64,000 bases of DNA from Ecdyonurus torrentis (GCA_949318235.1 OX439130.1:43987804-44051803); one strand, 5' to 3'. Counted from the first letter of the stretch, positions 1-10,380 are shown. The notes: generated by a model from the sequence alone, not told the origin. Numbers and translations: made by a program.

Positions 1-2664
1 CTGTCAAAAGTTAAAAAACCGGTAGATTTTTTTGAAACTTCGTGTTTTTACAGTTATTGAACTGATAAAGATGATTCATTAATAAAAAAATAGCATTTCC
101 ATTTTTATATATATATATATATATTTTTTGTTTAAATTTGAAGTGTGCTCCCCTAAAATCTTGACGTTGGAGACAATAAATTAAGTTTTAAAAATAGAAG
201 GAAGTAGAAATGCTATTTTTTTATTAATTATTCTAAAAAGTATATTAATAGTCTTTAATTACACAAAGTTTAAAGAGAATCTACCAGTTTTTAAACTTTT
301 TACAGTCAGTTATGAAGGACTATACATATATGCATAGGCTACTATTCTGAGTCGTTAAGTTGATTTCCCTTGGCTGTCAAAAGTTTAAAAACCGGTAGAT
401 TTTCTTGAAACTTCGTGTTTTTACAGTTAATGAACTGATACAGAAGATTCATTAATAAAAAAATAGCATTTCCATTTTTTTATAATTTTTTTTTTTTTTA
501 AATTTGAAGTGTGCTCCCCTAAAATCTTGATGTTGGAGAAAATAAATTAAGTTTAAAAAATAGAAGGAAGTAGAAATGCTATTTTTTTATTAATTATTCA
601 AAAAAGTATATTAATAGTCTTTAATTACACAAAGTTTAAAGAGAATCTACCGGTTTTTAAATTTTTTACAGTCAGTTATGAAGGACTATACATATATGCA
701 TAGGCTACTATTCTGAGTCGTTAAGTTGATTTCCCTTGGCTGTCAAAAGTTTAAAAACCGGTAGATTTTCTTGAAACTTCGTGTTTTTACAGTTAATGAA
801 CTGATACAGAAGATTCATCAATAAAAAAATAGCATTTCCATTTTTTTATAATTTTTTTTTTTTTTTAATTTGAAGTGTGCTCCCCTAAAATCTTGATGTT
901 GGAGAAAATAAATTAAGTTTAAAAAATAGAAGGAAGTAGAAATGCTATTTTTTTATTAATTATTCAAAAAAGTATATTAATAGTCTTTAATTACACAAAG
1001 TTTAAAGAGAATCTACCGGTTTTTAAATTTTTTACAGTCAGTTATGAAGGACTATACATATATGTATAGGCTATGAATCGTTAAGTTGATTTCCGTTGGC
1101 TGTCAAAAGTTAAAAAACCGGTAGATTTTTTTGAAACTTCGTGTTTTTACAGTTAATGAACTGATAAAGAAGATTCATGAATAAAAAAATAGCATTTCCA
1201 TTTTTTTATAATTTTTTTTTTTTTAATCTGAAGTGTGCTCCCTAAAATCTTGACGTTGGAGAAAATAAATTAAGTTTAAAAAATAGAAGGATGTAGAAAT
1301 GCTATTTTCTTATTAATTATTCTAAAAAGTATATTAATAATCTTCAATTAAACAAAATTTAAAGAGAATCTACCGGTTTTTAAACTTTTTACATTCAGTT
1401 ATGAAGGACTATACATATATGTATAGGCTACTATTCTGAGTCGTTAAGTTGATTTCCCTTGGCTGTCAAAAGTTTAAAAACTGGTAGATTTTCTTGAAAC
1501 TTCGTGTTTTTACAGTTAATGAACTGATAAAGAAGATTCATTAATAAAAAAATAGCATTTCCCTGTTTTTATAATTTTTTTTTTTTTAATCTGAAGTGTG
1601 CTTCCTAAAATCTTGACGTTTGAGAAAATAAATTAAGTTTTAAAAATAGAAGGAAGTAGAAATGCTATTTTTTTTATTAATTATTCTAAAAAGTATATTA
1701 ATAGTCTTTAATTACACAAAGTTTAAAGAGAATCTACCGGTTTTTAAACTTTTTACAGTCAGTTTTGAAGGACTATATACATATATGTATAGGCTACTAT
1801 TCTGATTCGTTAAATTGATTTCTTTTGGCTCTCAAATGTTTAAAAACCGGTAGATTTTCTTGAAACTTCGTGTTTTTACAGTTAATGAACTGATAAAGAA
1901 GATTCATGAACAAAAAAATAGCATTTCCATTTTTTTATAATTTTTTTTTTAATCTGAAGTGTGCTCCTTAAAATCTTGACGTTGGAGAAAATAAATTAAG
2001 TTTTAAAAATAGAAGGAAGTAGAAATGCTATTTTCTTATTAATTATTCTAAAAAGTATATTAATAATCTTTAATTAAACAAAGTTTAAAGAGAATCTACC
2101 GGTTTTTAAACTTTTTACAGTCAGTTATGAAGGACTATACATATATGTATAGGCTACTATTCTGAGCGTTAAGTTGATTTCCCTTGGCTGTCAAAAGTTT
2201 AAAAACCGGTAGATTTTCTTGAAACTTCGTGTTTTTACAGTTATTGAACTGATAAAGATGATTCATTAATAAAAAAAATAGCATTTCCATTTTTTTATAT
2301 ATATATATTTTTTTTGTTTAAATTTGAAGTGTGCTCCCCTAAAATCTTGATGTTGGAGAAAACAAATTAAGTTTTAAAAATAGAAGGAAGTAGAAATGCT
2401 ATTTTTTTATACTTTATTCTAAAAAGTATATTAATAATCTTTAATTACACAAAGTTTAAAGAGAATCTACTGGTTTTTAAACTTTTTACATTCAGTTATG
2501 AAGGACTATACATATATGTATAGGCTACTATTCTGAGTCGTTAAGTTGATTTTCCTTGGCTGTCAAAAGTTTGAAAACTGGTAGATTTTTTTGAAACTTC
2601 GTGTTTTTATTGTTAATGAACAGATAAAGATGATTCATTAATAAAAAAAAATCATTTCCATTTT

Positions 2665-2696
<32 letters not shown>

Positions 2697-3860
2697 TTTG
2701 AAGTGTGCTCCCCTAAAATCTTGATGTTGGAGAAAATAAATTAAGTTTAAAAAATAGAAGGAAGTAGAAATGCTATTTTTTTTTTAATTATTCAAAAAAG
2801 TATATTAATAATCTTTAATTACACAAAGTTTAAAGAGAATCTACTGGTTTTTAAACTTTTTACAGTCAGTTATGAAGGACTATACATATATGTATAGGCT
2901 ATGAATCGTTAAGTTGATTTCCGTTGGCTGTCAAAAGTTAAAAAACCGGTAGATTTTTTTGAAACTTCGTGTTTTTACAGTTATTGAACTGATAAAGATG
3001 ATTCATTAATAAAAAAATAGCATTTCCATTTTTTTATATATATATATATTTTTTGTTTAAATTTGAAGTGTGCTCCCCTAAAATCTTGATGTTGGAGAAC
3101 ATTAATTAAGTTTTAAAAATAGAAGGAAGTCGAAATGCTATTTTTTTATACTTTATTCTAAAAAGTATATTAATAATCTTTAATTACACAAAGTTTAAAG
3201 AGAATCTACCGGTTTTTAAACTTTTTACAGTCAGTTATGAAGGACTATACATATATGCATAGGCTACTATTCTGAGTCGTTAAGTTGATTTCCCTTGGCT
3301 GTCAAATGTTTAAAAACCGGTAGGTTTTCTTGAAACTTCGTGTTTTTACAGTTAATGAACTGATAAAGAAGATTCATTAATAAAAAAAATAGCATTTCCC
3401 TGTTTTTATAAATTTTTTTTTTAATCCGAAGTGTGCTTCCTAAAATCTTGACGTTTGAGAAAATAAATTAAGTTTTAAAAATAGAAGAAAGTATAAATGC
3501 AATTTTTTTATTAATTATTCTAATAAGAATATTAATAATCTTTGATTACACAAAGTTGAAAGAGAATCTACCGGTTTTTTAACTTTTTACAGTCAGTTTT
3601 GAAGGACTATATACATATATGTATAGGCTACTATTCTGATTCGTTAAATTGATTTCTTTTGGCTCTCAAATGTTTAAAAACCGGTAGGTTTTCTTGAAAC
3701 TTCGTGATTTTACAGTTATTGAACTGATAAAGACGATTCATTAATAAAAAAATAGCATTTCTATTTTTTTTATATATATTTATATTTTTTTTTAATCTGA
3801 AGTGTGCTCCCTATATAAAATCTTGACTTTGGAGAAAATAAATGAAGTATATAATAGATA
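1..3860. repeat. Tandem satellite array, ~366-bp monomer, about 10.5 copies
   Basis: Monomers start (CTGTCAAAAG or CTCTCAAATG) near 1, 374, 740, 1100, 1463, 1829, 2188, 2560, 2928, 3299 and 3663, so the spacing is 359-373 bp. The last copy is cut off around 3850 and the array probably continues left of the window. Each monomer is a nested inverted repeat. CTGTCAAAAGTTTAAAAACC near its start pairs with GGTTTTTAAACTTTTTACAG about 300 bp later, and AAAAAATAGCATTTC pairs with GAAATGCTATTTTTT. A spacer of about 70 bp links one foldback to the next. The centre of the monomer carries either poly(T) or (TA)n depending on the copy. Variants recur with a period of five monomers (see findings). No coding potential is seen. 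Confidence 0.95.
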
Positions 3861-3967
3861 TGACGAGTATATTTATATGCATTCCAATATATATATATAT
3901 TATAATATAATCCTAAATATATCTAATTTTTAAGCATTATATAAGATTATTTGAATATATAGGCCTA

Positions 3968-4008
<41 letters not shown>

Positions 4009-4398
4009 TATATATATTTAAATTATTATTATATATTCATATAAAATAAAGTGTAGATGTTCTTTATAAATTATGTTAGCGTTACAAAGCCTATCTTCAA
4101 TTTTGATTTCTATCGTTCTACTGTATTATAATATAATTGCCGCTTTTTCTTGCCTTGATTCATTGGAACATTAGGAAAACACTTTCATCACTTTCATTCT
4201 GTCCTATATTAAATATCACTTTGAAACTTAATCCAGTTTACGCGCCTTTCTATTCTTTATCCTCACCCGTCCTCACATCCTCACAGGATTTAGTTCATTT
4301 TAGTGATAACTTTATAAAGTTGGCACTACTGCAATTTTATACAATTTTGAGGATGACTGTGAGGATAACTTTCGGTACGTTCCAATCAATACTCCAAT
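3861..4398. other. AT-rich junction and CDK20 upstream region
   Basis: 3880-4030 is almost pure A/T with a (TA)n run at about 3973-4003, bordering the broken end of the satellite. 4050-4398 is more complex sequence and must contain the CDK20 promoter and 5' UTR, because the start codon follows directly. I see no convincing TATA box, initiator or RFX-type X-box. A reading frame of 97 codons at 4137-4430 has no recognisable protein features and is treated as chance. Confidence 0.6.
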
Positions 4399-4620
4399 AT
4401 GAGTGCATCAGCATCAGCAACTTGGGATAATCCTATGGACCAATATAAAATTCTTGGTAAAATAGGAGAAGGAGCTCATGGTGTAGTTTTAAAAGCTAAA
4501 CACAAAGTGACTGGCCATGAAGTTGCATTGAAGAAAATTTTGATGAAAAATATGATTGATGACATTCCAGTACAAATTATTAGAGAGATCAAGGCACTTC
4601 GACAAATTGATTGCAAATAT
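4399..4620 (+). CDS. CDK20: CDK20 exon 1
   Basis: Codons 1-74, phase 0 at the end. Contains the glycine loop, catalytic Lys and alpha-C Glu. The donor is GTAAGT at 4621. Intron 1 (4621-5492) holds a stretch of alternating TATG/CATA sequence at about 4690-4820 and a SINE. Confidence 0.92.
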
Positions 4621-7600
4621 GTAAGTATGATGTATGAATATATACTTATAATGATACAATACCGGTGTATGTGTCTTTATTTGTTACATATTTCAATGCA
4701 TATTATGTGCATATACATACATATGTAGATACATAATATATGTATGTACGTATGCATATATATACTGTACATATAAGCATACATACTTTTTATGCTTGTG
4801 TCTTTTTACATACATACATGTAGTAGTAGTAGTGGTTTAGTATTAGCAATTTAATGCTATTTTATTTTTCATTTTTGTTCTTGTTTTACAGTAATTTAAT
4901 TTATTTTCTTGTTTGTTCTTCTGATCACTTTACTTGTTTTCAATTTCTATCTGATTGGCTAGGCTATCTATCATTGATCTTCTTGCTTTATTAATTTCAA
5001 GAGTTCTTTCTTGAATTTCTTCATGTTCAGTTCTTTAACTTCTTTCTTTAGTTCATTGCAGTACAGTTTCACATACATATCATGACGCCATAATCCCTTT
5101 CGGGGTAGGCCAGGACGAATTCTTTCTAGTAAGAGGGCTTACAATGATCTGTGGCTTACCAGACCACAGGCTCTACCCTTAATATCACACTCCTCTGGGC
5201 TCCTAATACCAGACCTGTGCAGCTCGGACCACCAAATCTTACGATGGCAGCACTCGCCACTATGGACGAGAGGTGGACAAACTGCCTGGCCAACCCACGC
5301 ATTGCAGCGGAAACGTACTCATTGAAACACACTGAAACTTCACCGTTCTAACCACCGCTCTTACAAGCTGGCCTTTCAAGGCCAACCCGGCTTGGTAACG
5401 AACGCCGAACCTCCAGCATGCCAAACGAGCATGCTAACCACTACACCACATGTGTATTTTTAACTCTAAAAATAAAAATCTTCGTGTTTCAGGTAGTGAA
5501 ACTAGTAGACGTGTTTCCTCAAGGGCTTGCTTTTATGCTAGTGTTTGATCACATGCCCTCTGGACTGTGGGAGATGATCAAAGATGTAAAAAACCCGCCC
5601 ACCAAGGCACAGATCAAAACGTACATGGAGATGCTGTTGAGAGGAGTTTTCTACCTACATTCTCATGGTATTATGCACAGGGTGAGGCTCAAAAAAATAT
5701 TTGTATCATCTACATGATTTGTGTTTTTTTCTAGTGTCACTGCTGGCATGCTAATATTTTTATTTTCATATTCAGAACTTGCCGTAGTGTTCCTTTATCC
5801 CTATGTGTTGGGAATTTGCAAACATGATTTCTCAAATTGTAATTTCAATTCTAATTTGGAACATTGTACAGTTATTGTAATTTTTATAAAATTTGAACAT
5901 AAGTAAAGTGCTACAGCAGATACAGGTTCAGCAGGTTTACAGACAATTAAATGTGTAAACAGTAGCATATCGAGGACTAATCAGCATTTTGGTACTGTAT
6001 TTCTACAAAATTTGTGTGCATACTATCTGCATGTATTGTCCGCGCTTTGTACTACATTATTGAAACATCTGCAATTTTGCCGCGCCTACTATTTAAACAT
6101 CTTAATAGGCCTAATGTATACTCAGGTATACTAATACCAGGTGTGGCAAATAGTGTAGATGCTTCAATAGTAAAAGAATGCAGATAATACACTTTTCAAT
6201 AGCGAGTGTGCCAAATTTTAAGAAATATCAAAATGCCGCATAGCCCTCAATATTTAATATTGTGTTGCATGTTAAAATAAAACAAATATTTATGGATTTA
6301 AAATTTATTTATCATAACTGTTTCTCTGTGTATGTTACCCCAACTCCCTGCAGAGAAGAGCAACGATATCATTGTCAGGTATTTTCAGGACTTGAAGCCC
6401 GCCAACCTGCTAATGAGTAGTGATGGTCTCTTGAAGATTGCAGACCTAGGACAGGCACGTGTATTTGACACTCAACCTAGTCAGAGACGACCATACTCTC
6501 ACCAAGTAGCCACCAGATGGTACAGAGCACCTGAACTTTTGTATGGTGCTCGGCTCTACACACACACTGTAGACTTGTGGGCCGTTGGCTGTATTCTAGG
6601 AGAGATGGTCAACAGATCGCCTCTCTTTGCTGTAAGTATACCATTAATATAGTAAAAATATTAATTTCATTCTGTATTATACTTAATTATGTTATTTGCT
6701 GCAACACAAGCTACACTCTCTGAAGTTATGAAATTATAAGACCATATTGAGGGCACTGCAGCATTTCAGTACAGTCAAATTGAAATTGTGAAATTGAAAG
6801 CGCGGGGTGAAATTGAAAACCAATCACAGACCCACTTTCAAAGTGTTCTGTGTCTAGCGAGATAAGGGAAAGTGAAAGCTTGCATACAATTAGAGTTTCA
6901 ATATCACCCCACACTTTCAATTTCACCCCGGTTGACTGTACTACTGCAATCTCCGTGGGTGCAATTTTGGAACATCTACATTTTCCATGCTCCCCTCTAT
7001 TGAAACATCTTTATATGCTTTATCCTGTATAGGTGTGCCATTAGTAGGCAGGGCAGAAATTACATATGTTCCAAAATTGCACCCGAGGAGATTGCAATAG
7101 TACTGAAATTCCGCAGAGCCCTCGATATATAGTGTATACAGTATATCGATCTTGTTGCGAAAAAAGGCCTATCTCGTATTTTGTCAGTGGAAGCAAAAGG
7201 CCTATTTCGTTTTTTGTCAGTGGAAGCAAAAGGCCTATCTCGAGCGCCATCTCCATAACGTTCGGGAACGAGATAGGCCCTTTGCTTCCAATGACAAAAA
7301 ACGAGATAAGCCTTTTGCTTCCACTGACAAAATACGAGATAGGCCTTTTTTTCGCAACAAGATCGATACATATTGCATAATTTATGTGTTAAATAACTTG
7401 ACACTCAACATTATTTAAACTGGCATTTTTTTAACTGTTCAAATTTATGTTTTAATTTCATGAGCTAAACTGATTTGCAACCTTAAATTTTTTTTGTATA
7501 ACTTTTCTATCATAAACGTCCCAATTTTTATGACCACCCTGTATTTAGCCTCTGATTTTAACTGCTCCTGTGTTATAGGGTGAGAGTGATATTGACCAGT

Positions 7601-7980
7601 TGTGTGTGGTGTTACGTCAACTTGGAACACCCTCCACCAAGGAATGGCCAGGACTTGCCAAGCTGCCCGACTACAACAAAATCACATTCCCTCACACCAA
7701 GGGACTCACTATGGAACAAATCATCCCTGATGCTCAACCTGAGCTTGTGGATCTTGTGAAAAGATTTCTAGTGTACAACCCCCACAAGAGACTTGAAGCC
7801 AAGGATGTAAGGATATGACCTAAGATTTTAAGGGATTCAAAATTATATAAGCTATACCTAGGACTTCTTTATTTAGATTTAATATCAAAGGAGATGTTAC
7901 TCTGAAAAGAAAGGGGCTCAAAGTTGAGTTTAGCAAAAAGTTGCTTAAAATACGATAGGTGTCTACTACTGCATTTATCC

Positions 7981-8024
<44 letters not shown>

Positions 8025-9027
8025 AAATTTACAGTCTATTTACTATTTTCCATTAATTTTTTATAATCATAATTTGACGTCACAGATATTAATTTTTGGG
8101 TACATGCTCATAAAAAAGTTACCAACTGTGCTGTCATATCAATATTCTCAAAAAGTAAATAAAAATACTGTACAGTACTTATGAATATGGAATAAAAAAA
8201 TGCTTGGTCTTTCTCATTGTTCTGCTAAGCCATAATTACAAAGACACTGGATATAAATTTAAGCATCTCATTTATTTTTATTTCTAATTAAGTGTCTACA
8301 ATAGGGATTTTTTTTTTTTTTTTAGAATTGAATAGTTCAATTGGCATGTGGTCGGATAAGCTACATTTCATAACCAAGTTCCTAGAAATAATTTGTACTG
8401 ACTCAACTTTGCAAGGAGATTAAAGAATAGGATAGGAGAAACCAACAAGCACCTTACCACAATGAGGTCCGTAGCTTGGTGAAAATCTTGATGGCACAGG
8501 TTACACAAATATTTACAAGTTTGTAAATACAAGTACAAACCTCATCGTGGTAAGGCGCTTGTTGGTTTCTCCTATCCTATTCTTTGATTATCAATTCAAA
8601 CCGAAATGGTTTTAACCTTTTCTAATAATTGAACATTTGCAAGGAGATTAGTGCATCAAAGATGTATTACAAGTGTATCATAACTTGAATATAATGTTAA
8701 ATTTTTATATTGATTCATTCTTTAGAATCAAAGAAAATGCATTGCACTTCTTTATAACAGTAATTTGGCATCCGCAGTATTTTTGCAGTAAAGTACTAAA
8801 ATTTTCTTTACATAAGGCAAGATATTTAAGGCAATGGGTACAAATGATTGTTGTGTATGTTGCAGGCCTTGGGACATCCTTTCTTTGTCACAAGTCCTGT
8901 CCCGTGTCCCCTGGAGGACATGCCCAAGCCCAATGATGAACATCGCAAACAATTCAGAAGCAAGGAGTGTGAGGTAGATGCAGCTACTGCAAGTCTGTTT
9001 TCTGGTCTGGAAGAACTCAGACTGTAG
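4399..9027 (+). CDS. CDK20: Cyclin-dependent kinase 20 (cell-cycle-related kinase), five exons, complete
   Basis: Exons 4399-4620, 5493-5681, 6389-6631, 7579-7806 and 8866-9027 join in frame to 347 codons plus TAG (human CDK20 is 346 aa); all junctions are GT-AG. The family is a Ser/Thr kinase of cilium length and cell-cycle control. Visible motifs: glycine loop GEGAHG (23-28), catalytic lysine in VALKK (K45), alpha-C glutamate in REIKAL (E63), HRD across the exon 2/3 junction followed by LKPANLL (D138), [15 protein letters not shown] (178-192), and [18 protein letters not shown] and the ending of the catalytic domain match CDK20 rather than CDK1/2. Oddities: the metal-binding DFG is DLG (156-158), the following L is Q, and the T-loop phosphosite Thr is Ser (S174). 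The usual CDK20 N-terminus MDQY begins at 4435; the upstream in-frame ATG at 4399 adds 12 residues and has A at -3, so either start is possible. The C-terminal tail is poorly conserved. Confidence 0.93.
5071..5453 (-). mobile_element. tRNA-derived SINE in CDK20 intron 1
   Basis: Read on the minus strand, the 5' end has a polymerase III A box (TAGTGGTTAGC, plus positions 5433-5443) and a B box-like GGTTCGGCGTT (5401-5411). Between them a 7-nt loop (TCGTTTG) is closed by the stem AGCATGC/GCATGCT, like an anticodon arm. About 300 bp of tRNA-unrelated body follows, ending in a GC-rich motif (ACCCCGAAAGGGATTATGG) before CATATGTATGTG-type sequence. The 66-codon frame inside it is not a gene. The exact 3' end and target duplications are unclear. 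Confidence 0.75.
5493..5681 (+). CDS. CDK20: CDK20 exon 2
   Basis: Codons 75-137. The acceptor is TTTCAG at 5487-5492 and the donor GTGAGG at 5682. Encodes the N-lobe end and helix E, ending in MHR, the first part of the HRD motif. Intron 2 is 5682-6388. Confidence 0.92.
5967..6253. mobile_element. MITE E1 in CDK20 intron 2
   Basis: The ends are ATATCGAGGACTAATCAGCA and, read inward from the right, ATATTGAGGGCTATGCGGCA. Imperfect pairing continues through most of the ~287 bp (for example CTGCATGTATT with GAATGCAGATAATAC). The same termini occur in E2. There is no coding capacity. Confidence 0.75.
6389..6631 (+). CDS. CDK20: CDK20 exon 3
   Basis: Codons 138-218. The acceptor TTTTCAG ends at 6388 and the donor GTAAGT is at 6632. 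Carries the catalytic Asp, the DLG motif, the activation segment with [15 protein letters not shown], and DLWAVGC. Intron 3 is 6632-7578. Confidence 0.93.
6744..7128. mobile_element. MITE E2 (same termini as E1) in CDK20 intron 3, interrupted
   Basis: The left end ATATTGAGGGCACTGCAGCA and the inward-read right end ATATCGAGGGCTCTGCGGAA match E1. Further in, GTGCAATTTTGGAACAT (about 6960) pairs with ATGTTCCAAAATTGCAC (about 7066). The left arm is split by a second element at 6772-6938; without it E2 is about 218 bp. Confidence 0.75.
6772..6938. mobile_element. Nested 167-bp MITE with TA target duplication
   Basis: Starts CAGTCAA and ends TTGACTG, with TA directly on both sides (6770-6771 and 6939-6940). 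Both arms contain GGGGTGAAATTGAAA-like sequence. The CAGT terminus with a TA duplication is the pattern of Tc1/mariner-type non-autonomous elements. It breaks the left arm of E2, so it is younger than E2. Confidence 0.75.
7144..7368. mobile_element. Foldback MITE E3 in CDK20 intron 3
   Basis: The inverted repeat TATCGATCTTGTTGCGAAAA pairs across a ~225-bp element. Each arm holds two copies of a ~33-bp unit (AAAGGCCTATCTCGTATTTT then GTCAGTGGAAGC). The centre reads GAGCGCCATCTCCATAACG and is shared with E4 at 12401-12566. Overlapping frames on both strands here are products of the repeat. Confidence 0.85.
7579..7806 (+). CDS. CDK20: CDK20 exon 4
   Basis: Codons 219-294. The acceptor is GTTATAG and the donor GTAAGG. 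Starts GESDIDQL, matching the CDK insert region, and includes [10 protein letters not shown] and LPDYNKITF. Intron 4 is 7807-8865. Confidence 0.93.
7983..8023 (+). repeat. Poly(T), 41 nt
   Basis: Uninterrupted T run in CDK20 intron 4. Long homopolymers recur across the window (for example 24075-24112, 27520-27557, 46686-46724 and 54997-55041). Confidence 0.95.
8423..8635. mobile_element. Hairpin insertion J in CDK20 intron 4, flanked by 15-bp direct repeats
   Basis: TTTGCAAGGAGATTA occurs at 8408-8422 and again at 8636-8650. Between them lies a hairpin (8423-8585) whose arms of about 46 bp begin AAAGAATAGGATAGGAGAAA and pair almost fully, plus 50 bp of tail. The direct repeats look like a target-site duplication. 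A 15-bp length is more typical of target-primed insertion than of DNA transposons, so the class is unresolved. Confidence 0.65.
8866..9027 (+). CDS. CDK20: CDK20 exon 5 and stop
   Basis: Codons 295-347 and TAG at 9025-9027. The acceptor is TGTTGCAG. Starts ALGHPFF, equivalent to the family's LLHQYFF, followed by a divergent acidic and charged tail. The match over the first residues supports the junction; the tail itself is not recognisable. Confidence 0.85.
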   Translation, partial: ALGHPFFVTSPVPCPLEDMPKPNDEHRKQFRSKECEVDAATASLFSGLEELRL

Positions 9028-9784
9028 ACTAGCCTGTGACCTGACACTACGACACTGCTGCCTTTGGTATAGTTGTATGTGTGCTGGTTTGATGTGGGAG
9101 AGATCTCAAGTTCATTTCTCAATGGGTTATTACACAAATTTTTCAAAGGCAATGAATGAGCTCTCGTGTTCTCACATTGATTCCTGTGTTTATACCAGTG
9201 TCACAGGTAAAATTACAGGAGAGATGTTTAGGCTTGACTGTTCTATTCATGGCTCTGGCCAGTCCTAACACTACGCCAAGTCAGAGGTATCTTAATATGG
9301 TTCACAGATCCACCTCATCTCATTCATTTCCTTTAAATCACATTTTATTGGGTTTATCTTGTTGTGTGTTATAGAATTAGAAATTTTATTACTGTATTAA
9401 TATTATTATAATCTGCATTACAGTATTGTTATTCTTTTTACTATTTTTTTTTATTATTATTATTTTTTTTTTTGTAACATTCCAAGTCTAAATATCTTTA
9501 GTTTTGAAAATTATAAACAAAAAGTTACACTAAAAAAATATATGGTCATATGTTTGCTTCATGGTAAAAGTGTTACTTTTACTACTTACAGTATTTAACT
9601 TCTAAATTTAACTAGCATCACCAGTTTTGTCTTAGGTTGTGGTAGTTTTCTTCAACCACAAAGTTTTGTGAGTGTTGCCATGAGCTTTTAATTTTTAAAA
9701 TCTCCCTTTTATAACTGGAGTATAACTTTTGAATTTGTTTGCTTGTGAGTTACTGTTGCTATAGAGTTCAATAATTGTTTATTC

Positions 9785-9790
9785 AATAAA
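9785..9790 (+). terminator. Candidate CDK20 polyadenylation signal
   Basis: This is the first AATAAA after the CDK20 stop, in a run of overlapping AATAAATAAATAA. It implies a 3' UTR of roughly 770 nt. 9028-9784 has no other gene that I can support. Confidence 0.5.
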
Positions 9791-9954
9791 TAAATAATAA
9801 AAATGATAATAATAAGATCTAAAAATATTTCCCAAACTAATATACACAGTGATACACTGTGATATGTCTTAAAACCAAATTTAATGTACTGTACTGTTAA
9901 AGCATGTCTTGCTGTTAGAAATAATTGCAGCTGAGCATAATTTAAGTCAGTTAT

Positions 9955-10253
9955 AGGCATAGAACACCTTGAACAAAAAAGTTGTGTAATATCCTAACAA
10001 ACCTAAAAATCAACGTTGATTTGTCCGTAGTCATTGATTTCTAATTTATTTTCCATTCACAAAAGGGCGCGAGAGGTCATTGCTTGCTTGTTTTACGTGC
10101 ACATGGACCAGGCGAGCTGTGACGTCATTGACCGCTCGCGCCATTTTGTGAATGGAAAATAAATTAGAAATCAATGACTCCGGCCAAATCAATGTTGATT
10201 TTCAGGTTTGTTAGGATATTACACAACTTTTTTGTTCAAGTTGTTCTATGCCT
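9955..10253. mobile_element. Foldback MITE, family A copy 1
   Basis: The outer arms begin AGGCATAGAACACCTTGAAC and pair for about 120 bp on each side; they are shared with the copies at 34249 and 55508. The flanks TTAT/TGAT are degraded TTAA. The inner paired segment TGGCGCGAGCGGTCAA is unlike those of the other copies. It lies between the polyadenylation signals of the two convergent genes. Confidence 0.9.
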
Positions 10254-10380
10254 TGATGTGTAAAGAATAATATCTAAATAATGATAAGAACAACTAACTG
10301 TTTGTATGGAAATTACACATTTTAATTCAGTCTTATAAAAATAAATAAAATGCAATGCCAGCTGTTGATTACAATATTAT

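Noticed and set aside
1..3860. Regular array that could be mistaken for CRISPR
   Set aside because: Units are ~366 bp with no unique spacers, in a eukaryotic genome; it is a satellite.
4137..4430. 97-codon frame upstream of CDK20
   Set aside because: No domain, overlaps the CDK20 start in another frame, and composition matches non-coding flank.
5151..5351. 66-codon frame
   Set aside because: Lies entirely inside the SINE body.
5401..5453. Possible tRNA gene on the minus strand
   Set aside because: A and B boxes are present, but no acceptor stem closes it and it continues into a SINE body.
7041..7418. Several overlapping frames on both strands with repeated [15 protein letters not shown] units
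   Set aside because: They are translations of the arm units of foldback E3.
8826..9152. 108-codon minus-strand frame
   Set aside because: Antisense shadow of CDK20 exon 5.
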